Source: Pararge aegeria
Taxonomy: Eukaryota; Arthropoda; Insecta; Lepidoptera; Nymphalidae
NCBI RefSeq assembly: GCF_905163445.1
Contig: NC_053189.1
Span: 19,052,001-19,116,000 of the forward strand
Length of the DNA: 64,000 nucleotides
Direction: 5' to 3'
Positions 21,442-31,519 of the stretch are shown here, piece after piece. The position numbers and the translations under genes are program-made. Under the pieces are notes generated by a model. It made no database searches. It was not told the DNA's origin and saw nothing but the letters and a program-made list of their open reading frames with translations. Numbering within the stretch: the first letter of the stretch is position 1; every line of letters begins with the position of its first letter.

Positions 21442-22351
21442 GTAAGTGGTAGACTTATTAATTATCTTATTACATTTAGCGTTCGGAAACAAAGCTCTAC
21501 ACAACTACAATTCCATTCTAAATAATCTGATTTCATAATTCTAAACAGTCGGTTGCATAATCCACAGGAACCACGTTTAATACCACTAATGTTTGTTACA
21601 ATAAGTGAATAGACATAATTATACAATTATAACCATTCCAATACAGACAGTACAGAAAGGTTTCAGTACAGAGAGTTTTCAGTGCTCAAGCAGTCTCTCG
21701 TGATGTTGAATATAAAATGGTGATAAATCTTTAAAGACGAATTTGTGACCTCGCGTCCCATCACACCTTTTTGTAAATAATTCTACCAACTTGAATGGAA
21801 ACTGTTTCGTCGGTAACAGAACATCTCGCTATTTTGGACAATCATGACATGGGCTCTCTACCAGGTCTAATTGGTCAGATTAAAAAAAAAAAAATACATT
21901 GCTATTAGCATGTAGATAACTTCATAAGCCCGCATTTCCACGCATTATTTAGCATCAAGCAAATTACATTTCAATGTAAATTTTTGAATTAGCCAACGTA
22001 GAGTTTGATCCCTAAATACCAGCTTTTGAATATATTATTAAAAGTGGTTTATGGGATCAAATCTATATCCAATGAAATCAAATAAAAGGGGGGTTCGGAA
22101 AGTACGCTGATCCTACATGATCTGAAAGCCACATTAACTTCTTATATCAAGAACTTTTACGCACATAAAATATAGTCCACGAGTAAGCTTCGTGAAGAAA
22201 TTCAATCAGATTCCAATGCTCTAAGATATGTTCTCATGTTTGAATTTGCTTGAATAACTTGAGAATATCTCTTGACAGGACATACTCGTACATAGATAGC
22301 AGTTATTCAGATATTATATTTTCTCGCTACAAGTCATCAAAATTCGAATAT
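21442..22351. other. Unassigned stretch
   Basis: AT-rich with several short A/T runs. If the microexon is real this is intron. Confidence 0.35.
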
Positions 22352-22481
22352 ATATTTATTTATTTATTTATTTATTTAAGAGCACTAAAACAACATGCAT
22401 ATTACACGTTTTTTAAACATAGCACACACACAAACACATGGACTGATATGCAGGTCAATGACAAGTGCACATAGCATTGAC
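22352..22481 (-). mobile_element. LINE 3'-UTR copy, (AAAT)n-tailed
   Basis: This shares about 120 bp of closely similar text with the 3' UTR of the LINE at 17724-18153, including GCATATCAGTCCATGTG and CATGTTGTTTTAGTGCTC, and ends in (AAAT)n. It is a very short 5'-truncated insertion without coding sequence. Confidence 0.8.
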
Positions 22482-23736
22482 TATATTATGATTTTTCTAT
22501 ATTGAATATATTTAGATTTTTTTGACTGCTCTACGTCCTACGAAAAATATATCAACTGAGATATTCTATTTAATATTAAATTCACTCACCGCAATCTGCG
22601 CGACAATAGCCAAAGGTTAACCCTGAGGTATTTAAATATTGGACGGAGTTCTCAAGGTTATTATTGTGCCATTTTTATTGGGGGTAATTGCTATCGTCAT
22701 CGTTTATCTTTATTATATACCAAAATTATTTAATAGTTGGTAAGTTTTTGTGGGTGACTGAACATGTGCGTCAACTCACCTTTTTTTTTTGCAAAACTCT
22801 TTCATCAAAATACGTTTATCAATTTACAATATGTTGTAATCTAGTCATATATTTCTTTATTCAAATAAGCATAAAGATATTTTGATGCGTACTTTACATA
22901 AATCTGTGTACATTACAGTGAGATGTAAAACTAAACCTACGAGGGTCCTAAGTCTAAGAACAAGCCCAAAACAAACTTAGCCGGGTCAAAGTGTTCCAAT
23001 ACTGATACTGTAAATGAAACATTTTAGTATCAAGTATTTGATAATGTGTGAACCGAGCAACTAGGTAAGAAGGTTCTACATGAAGCTTACCTGTACAGAA
23101 TATAGCAATGCAGGACATGGTAACTAAGTGTATTCGAATTTACTTCAAAGAACTGAAAACCTTTGAGCATGTTGACACGTAGAGATCCTGTGTGAGAGGC
23201 CAAATGGTTGCGAGTGCTATTTACACCAACGTATGTTTGAATAAGTAGGTAAATAGATTTAACTTTTTAAGTTATACTTCTTTGGCGCGTCAGGAAAAAA
23301 TTATGAGAGTATTTTTTTACGAAACGCGCCCACACCGTCACAAAAACCCGACACCCTGAAGTTAGCTATTGTTGACATTTTAGATTTTCAAAAAAAGGTA
23401 TGACAGTGTATACTTTCAATTGTCAAAGTCTGCGGGTTCATTCCGGTGGATTAAATGATTCAATTGTACAAATATCTCAAATCTTAATGTTCAGTGTAAC
23501 TTGGTGGTCCGATAATGAGATAACTAGATAATGCGTTATAATAAAACTTCCAATGTGTTAAATACCTTTTTTCTATTGTTAGTGTCGTTTTTTCTACAAA
23601 CGTAGAATAAGGCGTAAGATAAGATTTTTGAAAAGATTTTTATCTTGTTACGCCAAAGAACTATAACTTCTAACGAGTGTACATAAGTACACACACGTTT
23701 TATAAACATAAATTGAAACTTGAGTGAAGTTAAATT
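22482..23736. other. Unassigned stretch
   Basis: No gene or repeat recognised. It forms the 3' flank of the RTE element. Confidence 0.35.
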
Positions 23737-23757
23737 TCATCATCATCATCATCATCA
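23737..23757 (-). repeat. (TGA)n tail of the RTE element
   Basis: Six or so TGA units on the minus strand mark the 3' terminus of the retrotransposon. RTE elements characteristically end in short tandem repeats instead of poly(A). Confidence 0.85.
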
Positions 23758-23759
23758 CA

Positions 23760-24650
23760 TCAACCGATAGACGTCCACTGCTGGACATAGGTCTTTTGTA
23801 GGGAGTTCCAAGTTCCACGATTCTGAGCCGCTTGGATCCAACGGCTACCTGCGACGCGCTTAATGTCGTCTGTCCACCTCGTTGGGGGTCGACCAACGCT
23901 GCGCTTACCAGTACGGGGCTGCCATTCCAGCACCTTGGGACCCCAACGTCCATCCTTTCTCCGAACTATGTGCCCGGCCCATTGCCACTTAAGCTTCGCG
24001 ACTCGTTGAGCTATGTCGGTAACTTTGGTTCTTCTACGAATCTCCACATTTCTGATTCGATCGCGTAGAGATACTCCGAGCATAGCTCTCTCCATCGCCC
24101 GCTGAGTGACTCTAAGCCTTCTTATGAGGCCCATAGTTAACGACCATGTTTCAGAGCCATAGGTCATCACTGGCAACACGCACTGTTCGAAGACTTTCGT
24201 CTTCAGGCACTGAGGGATTTCTGACGAAAAGATGGCACGGAGTTTCCCGAACGCTGCCCATCCGAGTTGGATTCGGCGGTTCACCTCCTTCTCGAAATTG
24301 GACCTACCTAACTGGATCGTGTGTCCTAGGTATACGTATTCGTCAACAATTTCGAGTGCAGTGTTCTCAACGATTACTGGTTGAAGCGGAACATGAGCAT
24401 TAGACATAATCTTCGTCTTGCTCATGTTCATTCGTAGGCCAACCTGTTGAGAAGCTCTGCTGAGGCCATCGAGCATCGTATTTAGGTCTCCCAGAGTCTC
24501 TGCCATTATGACTACATCGTCGGCAAACCGAAGTTGAGTGATGTACTCGCCGTTAATGTTGATGCCAAGTCCGTTCCATTCCAGAAGCTTAAAGACGTCC
24601 TCCAACGCAGCGGTAAATAGTTTCGGGGAGATAACATCTCCCTGTCGCAC
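23760..24650 (-). pseudogene. RTE ORF, C-terminal part after the stop
   Basis: This part continues the frame of 24660-26732. It opens with the conserved GVRQGDVISPKLF motif (the codon at 24648-24650 is GTG, so there is no real start here). It then has the catalytic LRFADDVVIMA, GLRMNMSKTK, EYVYLGHTI, VLPVMTYGSETW, and a C-terminal AKLKWQWAGHIVRR plus GRPPTRWTDDIKR region typical of lepidopteran RTE proteins. With the other part it would give a roughly 990-residue polyprotein. Separated by the stop, it contains the FADD catalytic pair but lacks the first catalytic aspartate. Confidence 0.85.
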
Positions 24651-24659
24651 GCCTCGCTG

Positions 24660-26732
24660 CTATTGGATTGGTCTCGTAGTCTGATCCTGTATACGAACTG
24701 ACATAGTGGCGTTTTTGTACAAACACTGCAACACTTGGATATACCGGTAGTCAATTCGGCATCTCTGCAGTGACCTAAACACAGCCCAAGTTTCCACCGA
24801 ATCAAAGGCTTTTTCATAGTCCACAAACGCTAAGCAAAGTGGCCGGTTATACTCTTCAGTCTTCTGTATAACCTGCCGCAGCGTATGAATGTGGTCTATG
24901 GTACTAAAGCCCTTACGGAAACCGGCTTGTTCGGGAGGCTGGAAGTCATCAAACCTACGAGCGAGACGATTCGTAATGACTCTCGAAAACAGCTTGTAGA
25001 TATGACTCAGCAGCGAGATGGGTCTGTAATTCTTCAACAAGGTATTATCACCTTTTTTGAAGAACAGAACCACCACACTCCTGTGCCATGCCTCTGGCGT
25101 TGTGCCTTGGTGAATAACGGAATCAAACAATCGCTGAAGGACTTTCAGTATCGGTTTTCCACCTGCCTTCAGGAGTTCTGCCGTTATTCCGTCATCACCC
25201 GGCGCCTTGCCATTTTTAAGCTGCTTGAGAGCCACACTAATCTCGTATAGGCTGACGTCTGGGATATCTTCGGTATAATGTCGAGTTAATTTGGCTCTAG
25301 GATCCTTAGCCAAATCTTCAACAGGCGTCTGTACTGTGGTGTACAACTGTCCATAAAAGTTCTCAACCTCACCCAAGATCTCAGGTTTGGAAGAGACAAG
25401 ACTACCATTATTGGTCTTCAGTCGCATCAACTGGCTCTGACCGATAGACAGATCTCTAGCGAACACTTTAGAGCCTCTGTTTTGCTCGATGGCATTTTTA
25501 ATACGCTCTGTATTGAAGTGCCGCATATCACGAGTCTGTGATTTAGAGATCTGCCTATTAATCCGCCGGTAAGCGGACGCGTCTGCTATAGACTGTAGTC
25601 TCATCTCTTGCCTCTCCGTCATAAGCTTAAGTGTATTGGTTGAGAACCTATTGGCCTTGTTTCTACGGTGGGCCTTGTAGAATTTGGACCCGACTGTTTG
25701 GACAGTTTCCACCAGCCTGTTGTTCAAATCGTCCACAGTGTCGCAATCTGCTAGGCAACCGAACCGGTTCTGTAGTTCTAGTTGAAAGCTCTCGGGGTTT
25801 TGAATATGGGCACGAGTAGGCCGGAGTGTAGACTTCACCAGTCTGACTCTTTCAAGTTGAACGTTTATACTCAATGTGCCTCTTACCATACGGTGATCAC
25901 TTCCGGTTTTAACCCTGTTGATCACAGAGACATCATTGAATACATGCCGTTTGGTCGACATGATGAAGTCGATCTCGTTTCTCGTGGAACCATCGGGGCT
26001 TATCCAGGTCCATTTCCTGTGTGGCCGCTTCTTGAAGAAGGAGTTCATCATATAAAGGCCCTCCTTCTCCATGAAGTCAGCCAACATTTGACCCCTGTGG
26101 TTCCGTTGCCCATACCCAAATTGCCCCACCCTCAACTCTGAACCAGTTCGCTCGCCAAGCTTCGCGTTGAAATCCCCCATCACAATATTGTAGTAGGTGT
26201 TCGAGGCATGTATGGCTTTTGAAATGTCCTCATACAAAACCTCTACATCCTCGTCTGGGTGTGCCGAAGTCGGCGCGTATACCTGTATGACCTTCAACGA
26301 ATACCGTTTGGTAATTCTGAGTATAAGGTATGCTACCCTGCTCGACACACTTTCGACTTTTACAACATTGTTGACGAGAGACTTGTGGACGATAAACCCG
26401 ACACCACCCTGTGACTGTTGGTCACCCTCCCGGTAGTAAAACAAGTTGCCGGATTCCAAGATTATCGAGTCCTCCCCCTCTCGCCGGACTTCAGACAATC
26501 CTATAATATCCCAGCGCAACTTGCTCACCACTTCTTCCAGCTCAATCACCTTTCCATCGGTCCTCAACGTGCGTGCGTTGTATGTTGCCAGGTCAAGTCG
26601 TCGGGGTTGGCAGCGGAATCTCTGCCGGAGATTCTTAACACCCCTTGCCCCGCCGTTACCATAACCGCTGCCAGAGCCAGGAATAGCGGGGCCGCCGGGA
26701 ACTAGGGGCTGTGGTTTTTTTCTCCTTCCCAT
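24660..26732 (-). pseudogene. RTE endonuclease/reverse transcriptase, truncated by in-frame TAG
   Basis: The 690-residue frame begins MGRRKKPQPL with an upstream in-frame stop. The apurinic-like endonuclease covers about residues 45-290: YNARTLR, IIGLSEVRR, VMGDFNAKLG, RNEIDFIMS and GSDHRMV. The reverse transcriptase starts at about 495: LKNGKAPGDDGI, LLKNYRPISLL, QAGFRKGFSTIDH and the catalytic CLAFVDYEKAFDSV at about 633-646. The stop codon TAG (24660-24662) interrupts it between TTRPIQ and QRGVRQGD in the same frame, before the FADD motif. The enzyme would nick DNA and prime reverse transcription; as it stands the polymerase is cut in half. Confidence 0.88.
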
Positions 26733-26775
26733 TAAAGATATGCCCGATAATGACCACGCTGGGCAGGCGGGTTGG

Positions 26776-26973
26776 TCATCGCAGGGCTAGACTGATCGCC
26801 CCGGCGTCGCTGCTGCCCGACACCGGTCTGTGCCATTTGTTCAGCCTAGCCAATTCGAAGTGGTTATACCGCCACTTGTCGGTCGCCAGAGCCTCGTCGG
26901 TTAAACGGCAGGGTGCACCACGTGCAGGTGAGGTTGGCAATTTGGGAGGCTGACTGGTACTAGCCACACCCAC
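26776..26973 (-). CDS. Small upstream ORF in the RTE leader
   Basis: This 65-codon frame lies in the 5' leader, 43 bp upstream of the main frame and in a different phase. It includes RLTDEALATDKWRYNHFEL and WHRPVSGSSDAG. It is GC-rich, ATG-led and uninterrupted in an otherwise AT-rich region. It could be a short ORF1-like product or an upstream ORF that limits translation of the main frame. No domain is recognised. Confidence 0.4.
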   Translation of the reverse strand: MGVASTSQPPKLPTSPARGAPCRLTDEALATDKWRYNHFELARLNKWHRPVSGSSDAGAISLALR

Positions 26974-26994
26974 TTACACCCCTTATGGGATAGC

Positions 26995-27019
26995 AAAAAT
27001 AATATGTGTACTTATTTTA
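26995..27019 (+). repeat. 25-bp direct repeat, copy 1
   Basis: AAAAATAATATGTGTACTTA plus TTTTA, identical to 27901-27925. It directly abuts the RTE 5' boundary. GATAGC precedes this copy, while GATAGC follows the other. Confidence 0.9.
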
Positions 27020-27900
27020 ATTTCATATGATGGTTAAATCCTAGTCGATCGATAACCGAAGAAGTAACTTTCTAGTAAGTCATATAGCGCTACTTTTTAT
27101 TAACCGCAAGGCTGGTAACTTTATATCTCGCTATTTAATCAACTCACATTCATATTTGAAGATGACACATCTACCAGTAATACTCCTTCCATCACGCAAC
27201 AAGTTTAATCTGCTGTAATAAAATACTTATTCATATCAACAATTTGTCGAGGCCACGGAGGGGTACGGAAAATTCCCAGCACGATTTTCATTAAAGCGTA
27301 AATCTTTGCACAATAAACTCTGTAATGAAGTGTTCCGTTCCTCGGTAAACTATAATTTATTAATCGCAACGTTATTCACGAAAATATTTGTTCTGTAGCC
27401 AGCTCACTTTACCTACTCACTGAAAGTATTAGTACCTTTAAAACAAACTTTGAGAAGGATTTAGTTAAAACAAGCGTTTATGGAATTATAGATGCATTAA
27501 ACCCGTCAATTACCTATGTTAAAAATGTAAAAATCACTGCATTAAAGTTAAAAAATATCCTGTGGATTATTCCAAGACAAATACCTATATTGTTATATAA
27601 TACCGAAGTTCAAAGACAAAAATTGTGACATTTCAGCATTAAGAGGAATTAAAGCAAATGTGCATCTATTAATAAACACACTCAATAGCATTTATAAAAG
27701 CGGGCATTATAAAATATGTTATATCGATAAACAAAATCATGATTAACAACAGTTTTAGCAATTATAATTCTAAAGTTTAGAATTGCTTCCAATTCATACT
27801 CGTAGGTATTTAAAAACAAAATTCTGAGCAGTGATTTAATTTGTGTCGTAAATTGATGTCTCGTTAACGATGATTTACAGCGGATCGAGATTATAGACCC
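27020..27900. other. 881-bp segment between direct repeats
   Basis: AT-rich, no gene recognised, no terminal inverted repeats and no tail. It could be an insertion flanked by a target duplication, or the spacer of a local duplication. Confidence 0.3.
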
Positions 27901-27925
27901 AAAAATAATATGTGTACTTATTTTA
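27901..27925 (+). repeat. 25-bp direct repeat, copy 2
   Basis: Exact match to 26995-27019, followed by GATAGCAAAACC. Confidence 0.9.
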
Positions 27926-29301
27926 GATAGCAAAACCAAACCCTTTAAACTACTGACGTCAGTGCTTTAGCGAACAATAATTAAGGATAAATGAAGTACC
28001 TATATATATAGTATTATATTCAAATTAATTATCAAAATCTTAGGGTATTGTGAATCTTGCTTTCGTGGAATATTAGAATCAACTTCCGACCATTATTCCA
28101 CGTTGCCTGCCTCCCACGTTTATATGAAATTTATAATTATTTCATGCTTAAACTACGAGTAGATCACTGGCACGTTTTGAGTATAACCCAATAAATGTTT
28201 TCACCTACTAGATATAATGTTGGATTCCGATCGTTTCGCGTTTCATAGCTCAAGCCATTCTCGAACAAACCCGTGAGATAGGGTAAAAGCTGTTGGTATT
28301 AATATCTTTGAACGAAGCACTTCGTACTTATCTAATATTTATCCCGTAGACCTCTCGACACAATTCAATGTGTATCTCAGTCGGGCATGTTCGATATTTT
28401 GTTAAACATCCAAAACTATTTTTTATCTTATGTTTAACCATTAAAATAAAGAAAATTTAATCATTATGAAATTTCTATAATTTATAATTCTCAATTTCGA
28501 ACTTACAATACCATAACTAAAGGTTAACTTGCTAGAAGCTACATTTTTTTGGAATTAATTAGTTTTACATTATTTAAATTGAAGAAAAAACGTTTAATTC
28601 ATTTTAATACTTACCGCATGCAAGGCGCACCCTGCAATTAACTCGCAGCCCCGCACAGTGCATGTTTGGAAAAGCACTTTTTTAATATAATTCAATAACT
28701 GGGTAATAAACAGGTTTTACTTTCGCCATAATCGTAAGTGAACACTTGAGAGTTCGTCTTAATCGTTTGTTTGGGTTCTTGGTCTTGCAGAACTTTCTGA
28801 AAAAACGTTTATATTACAATAAAAAATAATGGTTTCACTTGTTTTCTACAATGTACAAGGTTCAATTTACAATGTACAGAAATACGAGTACCATGATTTT
28901 TGATAGAGGCATTGTTACCTTGAAAAATAAACACTATTTAAAGATTTAAAAAACCAAGGATTTATCTTGTTCGACTGAAACTGACATTTCGTAGAACCGT
29001 TGCGTTACTCATAAAGTTTCCTTGGCATTATAAAGTAGTAAATTACACAGTAGCCTGTACATCTAACTCAGTGGTCATTATGAGTTCGGTCCCGTTTGTA
29101 TAATGAGCGCGAACTGCTGCGGGAAATAGGTTAATCCAATAAAGGCTTTTACAAATATAATTGGACGCTGTCCAGTCGCCAACTTGAAGAGCAATCGCTG
29201 TAGTGGTTTGTAGATGTCGAATACAAGTTTTTGTTTACTATAAAGCATTAGTTTTGGTTTGAAATTTTAGTAACATTATCCTTGTAGTATAGAAGTTGTA
29301 A
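27926..29301. other. Unassigned AT-rich stretch
   Basis: A (TA)n run lies near 28001-28010. No frame or repeat assignment. Confidence 0.35.
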
Positions 29302-29465
29302 TCCTAACTAAAATTATCAATGTGGAAGTGTGTTCATGTGTTTGTTTGTAGATTTTTGTCTTTTCACGCCCTGATTAAGCAACCAATCATCTAACTTTAT
29401 ATCCCAGGAAAACAAACGATATTTGTAAAAACCATAATAAATGCGGACGAAGAATGCGAGTATAA
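29302..29465 (+). mobile_element. Helitron-type element, diverged
   Basis: Starts TCCTAACTAAAATTATCAAT, continues GTGTTTGTTTGTAG, TTCACGCCCTGATTAAGCAA, CCAGGAAAACAAACG and ATAAATGCGGACGAAGAATG. All blocks are in family order, but the CTAG terminus is lost. Confidence 0.65.
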
Positions 29466-30262
29466 TATAATAATATTATTCTATATAATATAATAATTGA
29501 ATTCTTAGACAAAAGACATTGAATTACCTTTACCTAGACCTTAAGCTTAGAAAATAATATGAGTGACGGTATTGAGTGTAGTCTAAGATCGGCTTGTACA
29601 CCAAGTCTTGAAGATAACCTTGAAGTTGCAATGTTACTTACCGGTATGAATTATACCATACTCGTATTTTTAAATAGAAGTTAAGTAACCAAACTCAAAT
29701 TCAAGAAATCCTGATTCATGCAGACCTGTCACAGGAGCTTATTTAGCGTTCATATTCAAAACTAACGACGGCGAACGACCGATGGGGGATCTCCCATAAG
29801 CGCAGTGGGACATGAAATAGCCTACCATTGAAGCTGTTCGCACAGCTTAAGTAAACTCCAGTGAGCATATTTTGAATATAGCTCTAATGGCAACTTTTAA
29901 GTTAACTTGATCGGTGGAACTTACACTGTGTAGCCAATACAACTTAAAAAAAATATTGGTTGCCTGTAAAGTCGGTATACGGGCGAAAGTTTTACGTGAC
30001 AACGACTTTGAGTGGTAAAATAATTTTAATGTGAATATTCATTCGTATAGTAGGAAGAAGGATGAAATAATAGTAACAATTTAAAACATTTATTTATACA
30101 ATGAATTATATTTAAAACATTAATTTATACAAAGAATCTCGCACTGAATTTCATATTAACAAAATTTTATTTTTACCTTTACACATACATACGTATATAT
30201 ATACAAATATACATACAATAACTTGCAATACATTTGCGTACAATGAAACAGCGTTTACTACA
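29466..30262. other. Unassigned stretch with imperfect local duplication
   Basis: TTTAAAACATTTATTTATAC (from about 30081) recurs as TTTAAAACATTAATTTATAC about 30 bp later. The remainder has no recognisable content. Confidence 0.4.
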
Positions 30263-30348
30263 AAGGGACGCGTGCCTTTCACTTTTTTTGTCTGTCTCTC
30301 TCGCTCTTAGGCGGGCTAACCATGCCCGAGTGGAAGGGACGCGTGCCT
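30263..30348 (+). repeat. Duplicated 15-mer in a CT/CG-rich patch
   Basis: AAGGGACGCGTGCCT occurs at 30263-30277 and 30334-30348, each followed by a TCAC-containing pyrimidine run. GTGAGCGCATAACGTGAGCG and GGAGCGTAACGCAG follow, adding further internal repetition. This is probably part of an unidentified repeat or a promoter-like patch. Confidence 0.5.
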
Positions 30349-30879
30349 CTCACTCGCTCTCATTGTGAGCGCATAACGTGAGCGGAGCGTAACGCAGTTT
30401 CTTGAAGTGTCACCCGGCAAACCAATTTATAAGACGTTGTCACGTCAAAAAAAGGAAAATCCTGTGTTCAATTCCAATTCAATTCAATTCACTTCATTTC
30501 CGTCGAGTTTTAAATCACATCGATTCTAAAGAAGTTTCACTTAAAAATATGAGATAAGGTAATGTTCGTGAGTTTGTCAAAAACTGAAATTGAATTTCAA
30601 ACATATAGTTACGGTCTCGTGATTTGATCACCGTAGTTTGTAACTCGCGGCTGCTATCGGGTTGCCCCGAAGTTTGTTGAATTGAATTGAACATCTTGTT
30701 TATTTCTGAACTTGGACCGGGCTGCAGCACTGCGATTGAGGGCTCCTATAACATGCTTCTTACACAACTTTTTTACGGAATTACACAAATAAAACTCGAT
30801 GAAACTCAGAGGAATTCAATGAATTAACCTGACGTCTGAAATAAAAGCACATTACGCGGTCTGATAGATAATTGCTTCC
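30349..30879. other. Unassigned stretch
   Basis: A 71-codon minus-strand frame (30515-30730) has no recognised motif. AATTC repeats occur at about 30475-30490. Confidence 0.35.
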
Positions 30880-31030
30880 TAATTGGTGCATAACACTGCT
30901 TACCTGTATGTTTGGAGGAATATGTAGCAATGAGATGAAATAAGACCCAAATTGATGCCGAGTCGTACCTGGGACTTCCATTAATAAGACTACCGCTTAC
31001 CGCTAAGCTAGACCAGCTACCATATCGGTG
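30880..31030 (-). repeat. tRNA-derived SINE remnant
   Basis: On the minus strand GGTCTAGCTTAGCGGTAAGC resembles an A box, and CCAGGTACGACTCG a B box 40 nt on. The tRNA cloverleaf is not intact. Confidence 0.5.
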
Positions 31031-31369
31031 ATTTGCATAATGTGAGACAATCTAGTGATGCTCAGTTTTTTGTTTTCGCTTATCAGTCATTAGCCAACTT
31101 TTTTTTCCTTCTTGATTATCCAAGTTATTGAAGCAGAGAGTTCCATTTCCAGCTGATTAAACTATTGTCGATCTTCGCGTTTCTTTTTACTTTAATTCAT
31201 TGTATAAAAAAACCTCTACAATTTCTCGAGCCCTCAGCGAAATTTTTTTTCCTTAAAAATTTAAAGTTCTTTAATGCGGATGTATTTCCTCTTTTGTTAC
31301 TGTCTCTAGAATAAATTTTACTACATCTCTAGAATTATCATATTATATTAATTAATTATCGAAAGGGTT
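31031..31369. other. Unassigned stretch
   Basis: AT-rich with T runs. If the LINE fragment that follows extends 5', it is unrecognisable here. Confidence 0.3.
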
Positions 31370-31519
31370 AACGAGTCTACCGGTGATCCTAGAGCGGGCA
31401 GTTACCTTGGCCAACGAATTAGTTTGGCCATCCAAAGGGGCAATGCTGCCAGCATCTTAGGAACTGTGCCTCGCTGCGGTGGTTTCGAGGACGTTTTAGA
31501 TTTATTTAGTTTTAAATAG
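31370..31519 (+). pseudogene. LINE ORF C-terminus, 'QRISLAIQRGN' family, with native stop
   Basis: 49 open codons end in TAG (31517-31519). The peptide contains NESTGDPRAGSYLGQ, RISLAIQRGNAASILG and TVPRCGGFEDVLDLFSFK. Two other loci (18243-18350 and 46376-46545) carry parts of the same peptide. The uninterrupted reading and matching downstream TTTTAGTTTATA text place this at the end of a retroelement ORF and start of its 3' UTR. There is no catalytic domain, so it is a 5'-truncated copy. Confidence 0.65.

Larger units (their letters stand above)
23737..26994 (-). mobile_element. RTE-clade non-LTR retrotransposon, near full length
   Basis: About 3.26 kb on the minus strand. It has a 5' leader with a small open frame (26776-26973), a long endonuclease/reverse transcriptase frame (26732 down to 23760), almost no 3' UTR, and a (TGA)n tail. 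It has no LTRs. The 5' boundary is estimated at the start of a 25-bp direct repeat (26995). I could not find a convincing target-site duplication. One in-frame stop is the only lesion seen in the coding part, so the copy is young but probably inactive alone. Fragments of the same family lie at 45655-45992 and 51475-51543, and a leader-like piece at 53534-53690. Confidence 0.9.

Noticed and set aside
24885..26436. Several plus-strand frames of 60-120 codons
   Set aside because: They are antisense shadows of the GC-richer RTE coding region.
23760..26732. Reading the split RTE frame as two separate host genes
   Set aside because: The two frames are in phase, separated by one TAG, and together follow the known order of RTE motifs.
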